A stretch of DNA of 64,000 bases, taken from assembly GCF_954871325.1 (NCBI RefSeq), contig NC_088779.1, positions 30,492,391 to 30,556,390 on the forward strand. Reading direction: 5' to 3'. The position numbers and the translations under genes are program-made. The stretch is from Gordionus sp. m RMFG-2023. Lineage: Eukaryota; Nematomorpha; Gordioida; Chordodea; Parachordodidae. A model generated the notes under the pieces. It saw only the letters and a program-made list of their open reading frames with translations. It ran no database searches and was not told the origin of the DNA. Positions 24,841-37,100 of the stretch are shown here, piece by piece (positions within the stretch are counted from its first letter, which is position 1; every line of letters begins with the position of its first letter).

Positions 24841-27800
24841 TCCATACAAAAAAATCGCTCAAAAAATATAAGGAATACTTCAACATTTCGTAAAATGTGC
24901 TCTTTTAAATTTACAGTGTGTCTAAAATACAAAGATACTACCCACTTCCTACAAATTGTGACTATGGTCAATAAACATACAAACCATGATTTAGGTAAAA
25001 TTTTACATAATAAATTTATAATAATCATAATTAGATAAAAATACATTTGAATCTCTTCCTAAACAAAGAGTACTTTCTCTTGAAGAGAGAGAATCAGTTG
25101 AAAAGTACTTAAACTTAAAAGCTAACAAGCTAAAAATACAAGAATCCATGCTTAAATTAGGAAAAAATATCACCCTTAAAGATATTCACAATTTACAAAC
25201 TAATATTAATAAATCAAAGTGTAATGATTTAGCCAGCATTTTCCAGCTGCTTAAAGGAAATAAAGGATCTATTGTTGAGGTCACTGAAGAAAATGATATT
25301 CTATTAGGAATTTTTTTTCAAGATGAGATGATGCAACATAATCTCAAAAGATATCCAGAGGTTATGTTTGTGGATGCAACCTACAAGCTAAATAATTATG
25401 GGATGCCTCTCTTCATTACCTTAATAATTGATGGAAATGGTGAATCACAAATATTGTCACTGGGTCATTCCATGACAAATCAACCACGATTCGGCCGACC
25501 CCCTTCGATTTTTTTAAAATTTGGTAAGCAAAGAAAGGTCGATGTAACTAAGAAATAGCCAAAATTTTAGCCTCCTAACATTTATATTTTTGAAGATATT
25601 AGGGTTCAAAGTGTCAAAAATGACGTATTTTTACCATTATCTGCCTTCATTCAATTAAGCATATCTTAAAAACTACATAATTGTAAATAACAAATTTAAT
25701 ATCAAAATTACGTACAAAGATTCTACTTTTAGATAAAAAAAATTTTTTATTTTTTTTCCCAATTTCCGGTCATTTTATTTAATATATAAGGACTAAAAAC
25801 GATTTTTTGGAAATAATACGACCTTCAATTTTTTTAAAAAATTTAGTAGACATTATTAAACTCTTCCTTTATATTTATAAAAAAAAATTGGTCTGGGACG
25901 CGGCCATCTTCATTCTCAAAATCGATAAAAATGTTTAGAAAAGTGTATAAATATTTTCCCGAAAGTGGGCGTCTTTGTATAAAATTATATATTAATCAGT
26001 TTTTAATGGTTTTTCTTGGACTATTTGATATAATTTAAAGGATTATTCATCTTGTAAGTGAAAATAACAATAAATGGGGCTTTCATTCAATTATAGAAAT
26101 TGTCTATCGATAAAAGAAATTCAATTTATTACTTTATTATAAAATTTTTTGCCCATATAACATATACTTAATGAATATTAATAAAATATATTCAACCAAG
26201 TTTATAGTTCTTGAATATATGAATCAGAATCTTGTTCATTTCATAGACGCCAAAAATAATATCAAAATTTTCTCTACTCAATTTTTTAAAATAATTTGAA
26301 ATTTTTAAAATATTACAAATATTAATTTATTATTATTATGAAATTATATACAAAATAAAAGTATTATCATAAAATTACCCAAAACAATATAAATATTGGA
26401 TCGGATTTTCTAAAATCAGCATAGTCTTTCTAAATTAGAATAACAATAAATAAGTGTTTCAATCAATAAAATAAATAAAAATTTTAAAATTGATTAACCC
26501 TTTCGCGCCCAGCGAGATCATTTGTCATTAAAATTTTTAATCAATTAATTTTTATATTTAAAGAAACTAATGGTTGGTACTTAGAGATATTAATTTATAA
26601 AACAATATTTATTATTTCATATTTTATCATTAACCTGTCAAAATCATTATTTTATTATGTCAAAATGATTATTTTATTATATCAAAGTACAAGTATTTTT
26701 TGTTTATGGGAAATATTTCAAGCGCGAAAGGGTTTTATTCATTCAATAACACATACTCACTATATTAATTCATTTTTTAATAAATTTCTTGGTATTTTGA
26801 TTTCTATCAACACCTAACCCCAAGCCTGGAAAAACTATAGACGAATATACAGTTAAAATTGTACAAGAATTTTATTGTATGGACGAAATAAGCAGAATCA
26901 TACCAGACAAGAAAGATTGCGTTTCGATTTTGACCAAAGACGGAAAAAAGAATACCATAAGAGATTAATTTTAGATAATTTGAAAAAAATTTATATATTT
27001 TTTAAAGAAATGAGGCCTGATGTTAAAATTGGTTTTTCGAAATTCGCAAGCATTCGCCCAAAAATTGTATACTCGTTGAAGGTAGTGGTACACATGTATG
27101 TGATTGCAGCTACCACCAAAATTTAAATTAATGATCATTGGATCAAATTTAACCAATGATATGTTGCCCTTTAAAACATACAAACATATTTTACACTTAA
27201 TAATTTGTAATTCGCCTCAACCATCCATTTATATGGGCAAATGTGATAATTGTCCAGGGTCAACACATTTACGCGATCAAATAGAAATATTGTTTCGTTC
27301 TAAGGACATCGAATTTATAACATACAAACAATGGCTATCCGTAGATAGAACCACCCTTGAAACAATAACCAAACCAGTAGGTGAATTTATTAATGCCTTT
27401 TTAAAATAAATGGAATCTTTATCATTTTTTTATTTCAACGCAACAATCGTTGTATCAAAACAATCTAAATTGAACTTAGACGAAGACCAATATTTAATTT
27501 TGTGATTTTTAAGAAAACTATAGCTTTATACTTTAGGATGAAGTACAAAATTATCATTGGAATAGGGCTCAATCCACTGTTCACCCTTTTGTTATATATT
27601 ATAAAGATAATTTTGCCAATATTTGTTGCCTAAATTATGTAATGATATCCGAATCTTTGCAACACAATACAATAGCAGTACATAATTTTAAAAAAACATT
27701 GCTAAATTTTTTAATTAATAAAATTTTTTATTTTTCGGTGGATCCGCTGCACAGTACAAAAACGTAAAAATTTTATTAATATTTGCCATCATGAGATGGA

Positions 27801-30800
27801 TTTCGGGGTACAGGCGAAATGGCATTTTTCTGCTACAGCACACGGGAAAAGTGTTTGTGATGGGATTGGTGGCACTGTTAAAAGATTAGCCGCTAGAGCT
27901 AGTTTACAAGGCCTTACTCAAAGTACACATCATATGAATTGTACGAGTTAGCTAAAGAAAATATTAATGTCATATATTTTGAATAGATGACCAAAATAAA
28001 TTATGATTACGAAGATCTATTACTCAGGGAAAGATTTTCAAAAACTAGATCTATACCTGGAACACACAAAATACACCTTGATTCCAACAGATCTACATAA
28101 TTTAAAAGTAAAATATATTCCAATTTAATAGAAAGTACTTTGGAATAGTTATCTTATAATGATGCAAGTATAATTATTGAAGAAATATCATGATACCTAA
28201 CTTATTTTTATGATTCTAATTGGTGGTTAGCTTTGTTTTAGTGAAAAATCAAAAGCAGGAAGAAATATATATAAAGTTTCTACACCCATCCGGACCTTCA
28301 AATTCCTTTACATTTCCAAGATAGACGACACTCTTTGCTTGCCCAAATGTCATATCTTAACATTAGTTTCACTGTTAAATGCTACTGGCCGTAGTTATAC
28401 TATACATTGTCGTCACAAGAAAGTAAATGCGCTACCGAAAAATTAGAATCTTTTAAAAGTAAGTTTAAATTTAAATTATAGTAATTTTTTTAATATTTAG
28501 GGCGCCATATATGAAATGCACAAGATTCTGATTCATATATTCAAGAACTCGAAACTTAATTAAACATATTTTATTAATATTTATTAAATATATGTTATAT
28601 GGGCAAAAATTTTTATAATAAATTATAAATAAAGTAATAAATTGAATTTCTGTTATCGTTAGACAATTTCTATAATTGAATGAAAGCCCCATTTATTGTT
28701 ATTTTCACTTACAAGATGAATAATCCTTTAAATTATATCAAATAGTCCAAGAAAAACCATTAAAAACTGATTAATATATAATTTTATACAAAGACGCCCC
28801 CTTTCGGGAATATATTTATACACTTTTCTAAACATTTTTATCGATTTTGAGAATGAAGATGGCCGCGTCCCAGACCAATTTTTTTTTATAAATATAAAGG
28901 AAGAGTTTAATAATGTCTACTAAATTTTTTAAAAAAATTGAAGGTCGTATTATTTCCAAAAAATCGTTTTTAGTCCTTATATATTAAATAAAATGACCGG
29001 AAATTGGGAAAAAAAATAAAAAAATTTTTTTATCTAAAAGTAGAATCTTTGTATGTAATTTTGATATTAAATTTGTTATTTACAATTATGTAGTTTTTAA
29101 GATATGCTTAATTGAATGAAGGCAGATAATGGTAAAAATACGTCATTTTTGACACTTTGAACCCTAATATCTTCAAAAATATAAATGTTAGGAGGCTAAA
29201 ATTTTGGCTATTTCTTAGTTACATCGACCTTTCTTTGCTTACCAAATTTTAAAAAAATCGAAGGGGGTCGGCCGAAAATCTCATTTTTTTTGCTCATTTG
29301 ATGTGGAATGACCCCACTTTGGCTTGTACAAAGTGAAAGCTATAAATGTGTAAAAAAATGTGTGATATTATGAAATATCATAATAATAATTTAACAAAGC
29401 TTGAAGTTATTGTGGCTGATAAAGATATGGCAGATAGAAGTGCCTTCTATGAAAGTTTCCCAGCAGTAAATATTCACATATGTATTTTTCATGCTTTGAG
29501 GATATTTAAAAGAGAGATTACAGCTGAAAAGAGAAAAATTACTACATCTGAAGTTAAAACAGTGCTGGAAATACTAGGAAAAATGGTATACAGTAAGACT
29601 GAAGATGTATACAATTATCTTTACGAGAAACTTATAGATTTAAAATTGCCCTTAGTTTCTTTGTATTTTAATACACATTGGCACTTTATTAGAAAAGAAT
29701 GGGTGATATATTGGAGAAATGAGTCACCACATCTGCTCAATTTTACTAACAATCGTTTAGAATCTCTTAATCAAAAAATTAAAAGAGTTGTAAATAAATA
29801 TTCTCCTTTAAATGATCTTTTTTCAGATTTATCAACAGTAGTTAGTTCTCAAGCCTTTGAAAGGCATCACAGAAATATAATGTGTATTGAGAGGCTACCA
29901 TGTGTCACCTACGCATGTTATACTCCAGAAAATTTGTATTCAATTCTTTTAACACCATATGCCTTTAAAATTATTTTAAATGAAATCTCATTTCATAATC
30001 AAATACATCTATTAAATATTGATACTATTTTAAACCATGCGTTGGTCTGTGAAAAGGGTGTAGAATTTAAAATTACACTAAAATCATGTGCATGTGGCTT
30101 TTTGACTTGCATAAAGCTGCCTTGTCGCCACATATTAGCACTTCATGCTGCCTTAAAATTGGATATTTATCTTAATCATCTCTGTGGAGAGAGGTGGACT
30201 AAAAAATATACACAGGATAGCTCAATATTGTCACCTGAAGATTCTTCTCTGTCTCAGTCATATTTAAACATTTCCCAACATCATGATTTTCCATGCACAA
30301 AAAATTTGTCAACCAATGAAAAATTTAAACAAGTTCAAAGAATATTGATGCCCTTTTCAAGTTTAACATCTCAGCTTCCTCAAGAAATTTTTGATGTATT
30401 TATCGAAAAACTAAAAAAACTTGATAGTATAGTTCAAGCTGGAAAATATTTTGATATCATTGAAGTGAATCAAAGTATATTTCCCAATCCCATAGTTATT
30501 CCAAAGATAAACATTATACAAGGTTAGATTATATTTTATATAAATAAATTTTTAAATATGGAATATAGATACAAATGTAATAATCCCTATCATAAAATCA
30601 ATATCAATTATTCCTAAGACTGAGAAAATTGTAGATATTGATGAAACTCTCCAAAAATTAAAAAGTATCAAACTACCACTCAAAATGAAAAAAAAAGGTA
30701 GATCCAGAAAATCTGATTTATCAGTAATAGGAATTTCAAATAAAAAGGGGAAATTATCATCATCAAGTAACATAATTAAATTTTATATAATAAATTCAAA

Positions 30801-31896
30801 TTATAGATAAGATATTACCAATTAAAATGGGCATCCACTCACAACCAAATTTAACACTTGTCGAAAACCCAAAATTGAGCTCTATTTTATCATCAAGTTA
30901 CAAAATTAAATTTTATATATAATAAATTAATAATTCTAGACAGCAAAATAATATTACCTATCAAAATGGGCCTATACTCACAACCAAATAAGACTTTTGT
31001 TAAAAATGCAATGACAAAAGATACTAACAATATACCCCAAACCTTAAAATTTACTCTTAGTTTGTTGTAATATACAAAATTATTTTATTTATTTAGTAAA
31101 TAAAGCACATTCTAATACCAATCAAAAGGGTTGTATTCCATTTTTAGAAAATTACCTACCTAGACCAAATGTGATATGTATGATTATGAGATTTTATATT
31201 CTATTATAAAATTAAATTTTAGTGGATCAAATTGCACATAAATATAGACCTCTCAAAACTTCATTCAGTACTTTTAAATTTATAATGTGACAATAATGAT
31301 TTTAACTTTTTTAGAAAAAATTCAATCTACACAAGATCCAATATTCATTTTTCAGCCAACAACATTGGAATGGAAAAAATATCATTCTGAAATTTTAGGC
31401 CTAACCTTAAATGCACCTCAAAATTCTCAAAATTTAACATCCACAAACTTAGGGGATCCCGATAAGGTCGACCAAGTCCTAGGTGATGGAAATTGTTTAT
31501 TCAGGTATTTTATATTATCACTTAAATTATCTTACTAATTCTTATTATAGATGTATTAGCAAGGAGATTAGCAATAATGAGGAATATCATGAGATGATCA
31601 GGATGGCTATTATTTCTTTTATGATGCAACATTCCAACTACTTTTCTGGATTTATAGGGATAAAAACTACTGATTACATTGTGAAGAATAAAATGGGCTG
31701 CAGTGGCACATGGGCAACAGATGTGGAAATTGCATGTGTCTCAACATTGCTTCAAACAAGAGTGTTTGTTTTTTATAATGACAAATGGCTTGCCTTTGAC
31801 CCTTTATTTATTATTCCTGAAATAAAAAAATTTTTCTGTTGCATTTATATAAAGAATAAAAATTATCATTATAATTTAGTTTTGTCCTGTAAATGA
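24655..31896 (+). CDS. MULE transposase-OTU fusion gene (interrupted by a transposon)
   Basis: Exons 24655-24994, 25035-25461, 29319-30522, 30569-30766, 30807-30896, 30940-31059, 31315-31504 and 31551-31896 encode about 970 residues; introns are short (40-260 nt) and mostly phase 1. The N-terminal exon has a FLYWCH/FAR1-like C..C..H pattern. The MULE core shows its three acidic residues: FVDATYKLN (25370), VADKDMADR (29415) and NNRLESLNQKIKR (29755). A SWIM finger follows (CACGFLTCIKLPCRH, about 30090). The linker exons repeat ILPIKMG.. SQPN. The last two exons form an OTU cysteine protease: GDGNCLFRCIS, GTWATDVEI, TLLQTRVFVF, and a final histidine in NKNYHYNLVL. Removing the insert and one CACT restores the codon at the junction, but a run of seven A at 29352-29358 is one base short for the frame, so the copy carries one frameshift (or a sequencing error). 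OTU proteases remove ubiquitin; its role in a transposon is unknown. Confidence 0.85.
25462..26250 (+). repeat. Left long terminal inverted repeat of the 3.85-kb transposon
   Basis: Matches the complement of 28501-29314 almost throughout. Landmarks: GGTCGATGTAACTAAGAAAT, TGACGTATTTTTACCATTAT, CTGGGACGCGGCCATCTTCA. No gene. Confidence 0.95.
26815..28440 (+). pseudogene. Decayed transposase-like gene of the 3.85-kb transposon
   Basis: Forward-strand fragments in order: FYCMDEISRIIPDKKDCVSI (about 26865-26930), KIGFSKFASIRPK (27020-27070), GTHVCDCSYHQN (27088-27120), LIICNSPQPSIYMGKCDNCPG (27200-27260), YKQWLSVDRTTLETI (27325-27370), YHWNRAQSTVHPFVIYYKDNF (27550-27610), GSAAQYKNVK (27740-27770), AKWHFSATAHGKSVCDGIGGTVKRLAA (27810-27895), and HPSGPSNSFTF (28285-28320). 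These blocks recur together in uncharacterised invertebrate transposon proteins. The aspartates expected in FSDGA (here changed) and present in CDGIGG are candidate catalytic residues, by analogy only. Many frameshifts and stops: not functional. Confidence 0.65.
28501..29314 (-). repeat. Right long terminal inverted repeat of the 3.85-kb transposon
   Basis: Complement of the left arm, ending GGAATGACCC. The open frame 28471-28692 within it is incidental. Confidence 0.95.
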
Positions 31897-32579
31897 TATA
31901 TTTATATATATAACCATTTTATGAGAATATTTTTTTTAGTCTTATTTTTTTACTATAAAAGTTTTAGTTATCTATTTATATTTATACACAAAAGTAATTT
32001 TTATATTTTTTTTTACTATAAATACATCTTTATAAATATTTAGTCTATATACACAAATAAAAGTACATTATTATACACTATTTGAAGTTATTTTTTTTAG
32101 CCAATATACTAATACATATTCTCCAATACAAATAAATAGCAAAGAAATATATTTAACAAAAAAGATATATACCTTTTAGATTTTATCTTTTATTTGCTTT
32201 TCATTTAAAATTAAGTTATGTAAATTAAAATAATAGAAAAATTAGCAGAACCATCTTGTCAGTTTATAAATGTGTAAAATACTTAGAAAAATTTTATTTT
32301 TGGGTATTGGTCTCTGATAAAAATTGTAAATATCATTATTGGTTGTATGGCTTAAAACTTTTTATATTAAAACAAATTAAGAAAATAAGCAAAAAAATGT
32401 TTTGGTTCTTTTTATATTTAAATTTTAAGTTTGGGACAAAACAATTAGAGTATGAAAAAAATGGGCTATGATTGAGCAAAAAAAAATTAGGCCAGATTGG
32501 TTACATTCTTTTAAATTAACATGATAAAATTCAAAATTTATTACAAATTGTTTATATTTTATTGGCACATATAAATATT

Positions 32580-32910
32580 TTAATATTAATGGTTATTGTA
32601 ATTATATATAAATGAACAATCTTTTGTGAATTTGAATTGCTTGTATGGAGGTTCTATTTATAAGCATATCTATAAATAAAATTTTAATATTTTATAAATA
32701 TTTTACAATTAATGGTTATTGTAACTATATATAAATGAACAATCTTTTGTGAATTTGAATTGCTTGTATGGAGGTTCTATTTATAAGCATATCTATAAAT
32801 AAAATTTTAATATTTTATAAATATTTTACAATCAATGGTTATTGTAACTATATATAAATGAACAATCTTTAGTGAATTTGAATTGCTTGTATGGAGGTTC
32901 TATACATTTA
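32580..32910. repeat. Tandem ~125-bp repeats next to the MULE-B right arm
   Basis: Nearly three copies of a unit containing ATGGTTATTGTAACTATATA, GAACAATCTTTTGTGAATTT and CTTGTATGGAGGTTCTAT. They differ by only a few bases, so the expansion is recent. The unit derives from subterminal MULE sequence. Confidence 0.85.
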
Positions 32911-32914
32911 TAAG

Positions 32915-33446
32915 AATAATAAACCTTTTGATATTTAAAAAGATTTATGAACTCTTCAGGATGGGAGTTTAATGTAGACCTTGCAATATATAAATTAACT
33001 AGGCATGACTGCTCATATTCTTTAATAATGCTACTAAGTGAATCACATGATGAAAATATTGCTCCTAAATGTATCATCTGTAAATAAAATTTTAATATTT
33101 AATTAATCAATTTACAAAAATTATTACTAACTTTGTCTAATTCCGAATTTGAATTGCTTGTATGGACTATGGAGGTTCTATACATCTATAGGCATATCTA
33201 TAAATAAAATTTTAATAATTAATTAATCAATTTACAAAAATTATTACTAACTTTGTCTAATTCAAAAAATAGAAACATTAAAATATATTTTTAAATTAAG
33301 CGGGTTATCATATGAAAATGAATTGTCACATGATAAAATGTTATTAATTATCATGGTGTTAGCTTTAGTATATTTTACTAAATATCACGGGTGTTAGCTT
33401 TAGTATATTTTACTAAATATCACGGGCGTTAGCTCTAGTCACGGCC
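32915..33446 (-). repeat. MULE-B right terminal inverted repeat with duplicate first exon
   Basis: Read leftwards it repeats the left arm: GGCCGTGACTAGAGC, the tandem 34-bp words, the ~67-bp units, then the start codon and MIHLGAIFSS of the transposase (33077 leftwards). The exon copy differs slightly and lacks some codons after RSTL, then runs into unrelated sequence near 32890. Confidence 0.85.
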
Positions 33447-34027
33447 GAATATTGATGCCCTTTTCAAGTTTAACATCTCAGCTTCCTCAAGAAATTTTTG
33501 ATGTATTTATTGAAAAACTAAAAAAACTTGATAGTATAGTTCAAGCTGGAAAATATTTTGATGTCATTGAAGTGGATCAAAGTATATTTCCCAATCCCAT
33601 AGTTATTCCAAAGATAAACATTATACAAGGTTAGATTATATTTTATATAAATAAATTTTTAAATATGGAATATAGATACAAATGTAACAATCCCAATCAT
33701 AAAATCAATATCAATTATGCCTAAGACTAAGAAAATTGTAGATATTGATGAAACTCTCCAAAAATTAAAAAGTATCAAACTACCACTCAAAATGAAAAAA
33801 AAAGGTAGATCCAGAAAATCTGATTTATCAGTAATAGAACTTTCAAATTATAGATGATAAGATATTACCAATTAAAATGGGCATCCACTCACAACCAAAT
33901 TTAACACTTGAAAACCCAAAGTTGAGCTCTATTTTATCATCAAGTTACAAAATTAAATTTTATATATAATAAATTAATAATTCTAGACAGCAAAATAATA
34001 TTACCTATCAAAATGGGCCTATACTCA

Positions 34028-34189
34028 TATAGTGATACCAAATTTTATTGTAATTTTAACTATTTTTTATCGCCGTATATATATCTTTTACAAAACAAAC
34101 AATTAATCGTCGTACACAATTAATAATATATATATATTTAAAATTCATCATATATTTAATTGCCTTTGAGGCTAATTGTTTCTATTACA
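34028..34189 (-). repeat. 3' LTR of the gypsy fossil
   Basis: 162 bp. On the minus strand it begins TGTAATAGAAACAATTAGCC and ends GGTATCACTATA. Nearly identical to the copy at 37967. Confidence 0.9.
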
Positions 34190-37100
34190 TATATTCTCTC
34201 CTTTTTTGGGCTCTCGATTTGAAACGGTATAAATTGTTTTCTTATCCGTTTTGGATAACGGCTGCTTGTACTTTCGTTCTCTACCACCGTTTGCTCATTA
34301 CTGTCGATTTTCATCTTATCATTTATGATAGTGTTTTTGTTTATTGAGTCTTGTATTGGATCAATGTCTTTAGTCATTGCGTTTTGTATAGGCTCATTTT
34401 CATTCATTTGTGGTGTAGTTTGCATCTTCTCTTCCCTCCTCTCTATTTTTTAAATCAGAGTTGTCGAACCTATGTTTTAACTGATTAATATGTCTTCTCC
34501 ATACCCCTAATTTAGTTTCAACTAAAAACGTCATTGGTCCTGTTCTTTTAACGATGATACCTGGTATCCAATTATCTTTTTTAAAATCCTTTGCATATAT
34601 TTTTTCATTTATAAACCTGGTAACTGAGGTATATATGGATGAGGATAAACTGGTTTTATTAATTGTAAAGGTCCTATGGGTTGAAATTTAAGCATAATTG
34701 AACTTGGTGATTGTTTTGGTTATTTGTGGCGTATTTCGATAATTAAACAAAAAATTTTGTATTTTATTATAATCATTATGTTTTTTAAAAAAATTTTTAA
34801 AAGTTTGTACTAATCGCTCCGCTTCTCCGTTGGTTCTAGGGTGGTATAGGGCACTATATACATTTTTAATTGATAATTGTTTGCAAAATAAACTAAATTC
34901 TCTACTTTGAAATGGGGGGCCATTATCCGTAACAATCGTATTGGGGTAACCGAAAATAGCAAAAAGTCTTAACAACAATTTTCTTACTTCAGTAAAATTA
35001 TTCGTCGTCATTTTTTGTATTTCAGGCCATTTATATATCTCCGTTAATTGGTCCGGCAAAATCTAAATGAATTCTTCCCCATGGTTTATTTGCTGAGGGC
35101 CATTTCCCTATGATCGTTTTATTGCCAGGATTATTTGTTTGACATAATTCACAATTCTTACCGTGTAATTGATATCTTCGTTAATATTCGGCCACCAAAC
35201 GTTCTCTTGTGCCAATAATTTTGTTTTAGTATAACCCTGATGCCCCATATGTAAAAAAGACAAAATATTTACTTGTAATTTTTTTGGAATTATGGTTCTT
35301 AAGCCCCATAATATACACCCTGCCTCCATCGTGAGTTCATTTCGGCGCTGAAAAAACGGTTTTAGATTTCCCTCTATTCTCTTTGGCCATCCAGTTGTAA
35401 GATAACGTGTAACCTTTGATAATACCGGGTCATTTTTTGTGTGTGCTTTTATATCTAACGCTGAAATAAATTGTGGAGCATCCGATACTATTAAATTAAT
35501 ATCTAACTCTTCCCAAGCAGATGGTTTACCGCCAATTGGAAACCGGGAAAGCATATCCGCATTACTATTTTTTTTTGTCCCTCGAAGTTGCAATTCATAA
35601 TCATAATTTGCTAGTAGTAATGACCATCTTACTAATCTTGATGACATATCTGTTATTATTTTATGTGGATTAAGTAACGATATTAGGGGTTTATGGTCAG
35701 TAATGATAATGAAATGTCTGCCAATTAAATATTGCTTAAATTTAATTAATCCAAATATAATTGCTAAAGCCTCACGCTCTATCTGACTGTAATTTCGTTC
35801 GGCAGCATTTAATGTTCGAGACGCGTATTCAATCGGTTTTTCCTCGTTGTTAATGATATGAGATATAACTGATCCTATTCCATGTTGAGACGCACCAGCA
35901 GCTAGAATTATCGGTTTTTCCAGATTATGATATTAATTTTTTAAATTTATTAATTACAATTGTTTCATTATTTGTCCATTTCCATGGCACATCTTTCCTA
36001 AAAGTCTATATAATGGAGCGGCAATAGTCAAAAAATTGTTTATAAATTTTTGATAATAATTTATTATACCGATAAAAGCTTGTAATTCTTTAACGTTTTT
36101 AGGTAACGGTGCTTCTAAAATTGCATTGACATTCTTATTTGTTGTCGTAATTCCCTCTTCGCTAACGGTATGACCTAAGAATTCAATCTTTTCTTTAAAA
36201 AAATCACATTTTTTTAGATTTAATTTCATACCGTTTATTTCTAACGTCTTTAATACATTTATCAAATTTTTCTTATGACTCTCAATTGATTCCCCCGTAA
36301 TTATTATATCGTCCAACCCCTTTAATAATGAATACATTGCTTGTTGAAAAATCGCTGAGGCTACCCCAAACGGAAGTCGTGTGAAACGATACAATCCACT
36401 AGGCGTGTTGATTACTAACAGCTTTTTTGCCTCCTCATCTAGCTCTATTTGAAAATACGCTTCGGATAAATCTAATACTGTATATTTACACCCATTACCT
36501 AGTGTGGCTAATAAATCATTAATTCTGGGTAAAGGATATTTATCTATCAAAATATTTACATTCACCGTTTGTCTGAAATCACCGCAAATTCGTAAAGATC
36601 CATCTTTCTTCAATATGGGCACAATCGGAGAAGCGATATTCGAGTATTTTAGTCTTTCTAAAACTCCCATGGATTCCAGTCGTTGTAATTCCGTTTCGAG
36701 TTTTGCCTTCCACGCAAATGGTATCGGTCTACCTTTCATACATTGAAACTGAGGGTTGGATTTTACCGCTAAACTGGCCTTAAACCCTCTTAGTAAACCT
36801 AATTTTTTAGTAAATAATAAGGAAAATTTATGTGCAATATTATCCTCCCAAACCTCATTAACTATATTACATTGATTTATTTTTATTAATTTTAATTTGT
36901 TTATTAGGTTTCTACCTATCAAATTAATCCCATTGTTTACAATAATAAATTCATGATATATAACTTTATTCATATAATTAACGGGTAATATACATTTACC
37001 TTTAATATTGATCATTACATTATTATTAGATTTTAAAATAATATCCATTTTTGTTATTGGTATTTTTAAACGGTAAACGTCTTCTTTATTCAAAATGGAG

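Larger units (their letters stand above)
25462..29314 (+). mobile_element. 3.85-kb DNA transposon, superfamily not recognised
   Basis: Begins GGGTCATTCC and ends GGAATGACCC, flanked by the 4-bp duplication CACT (25458-25461 and 29315-29318). Empty-site evidence is excellent: removing the element plus one CACT joins TCA-CTT-TGG in the MULE-B transposase, as in the paralogue at 22253. The terminal inverted repeats are about 790-815 bp and nearly identical, differing mostly in the first 50 bp. Between them is a decayed protein of a family I recognise from many invertebrate genomes without a superfamily name. The ends and 4-bp duplication do not fit hAT, Mutator, mariner or piggyBac. High arm similarity suggests a recent insertion. 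Confidence 0.9.
24321..33446 (+). mobile_element. MULE-B: 9.1-kb Mutator-like element with OTU domain
   Basis: Bounded by GGCCGTGACTAGAGCTAGCA on the left and its complement ending TAGTCACGGCC on the right, and flanked by a perfect 9-bp target duplication GAATATTGA (24312-24320 and 33447-33455). That length is diagnostic of Mutator-like elements. The target site lies inside the transposase gene of MULE-A, whose reading resumes at 33456. Without the 3,853-bp DNA transposon at 25462-29314 the element is about 5.3 kb. It carries one gene (24655-31896). The terminal repeats are several hundred bp long and contain the first coding exon. The intact target duplication and mostly open gene mark it as much younger than MULE-A. 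Confidence 0.9.

Noticed and set aside
30552-30773. Reverse open frame opposite the MULE-B linker exon
   Set aside because: Shadow of the forward exon 30569-30766, which carries the splice signals and continues the transposase.
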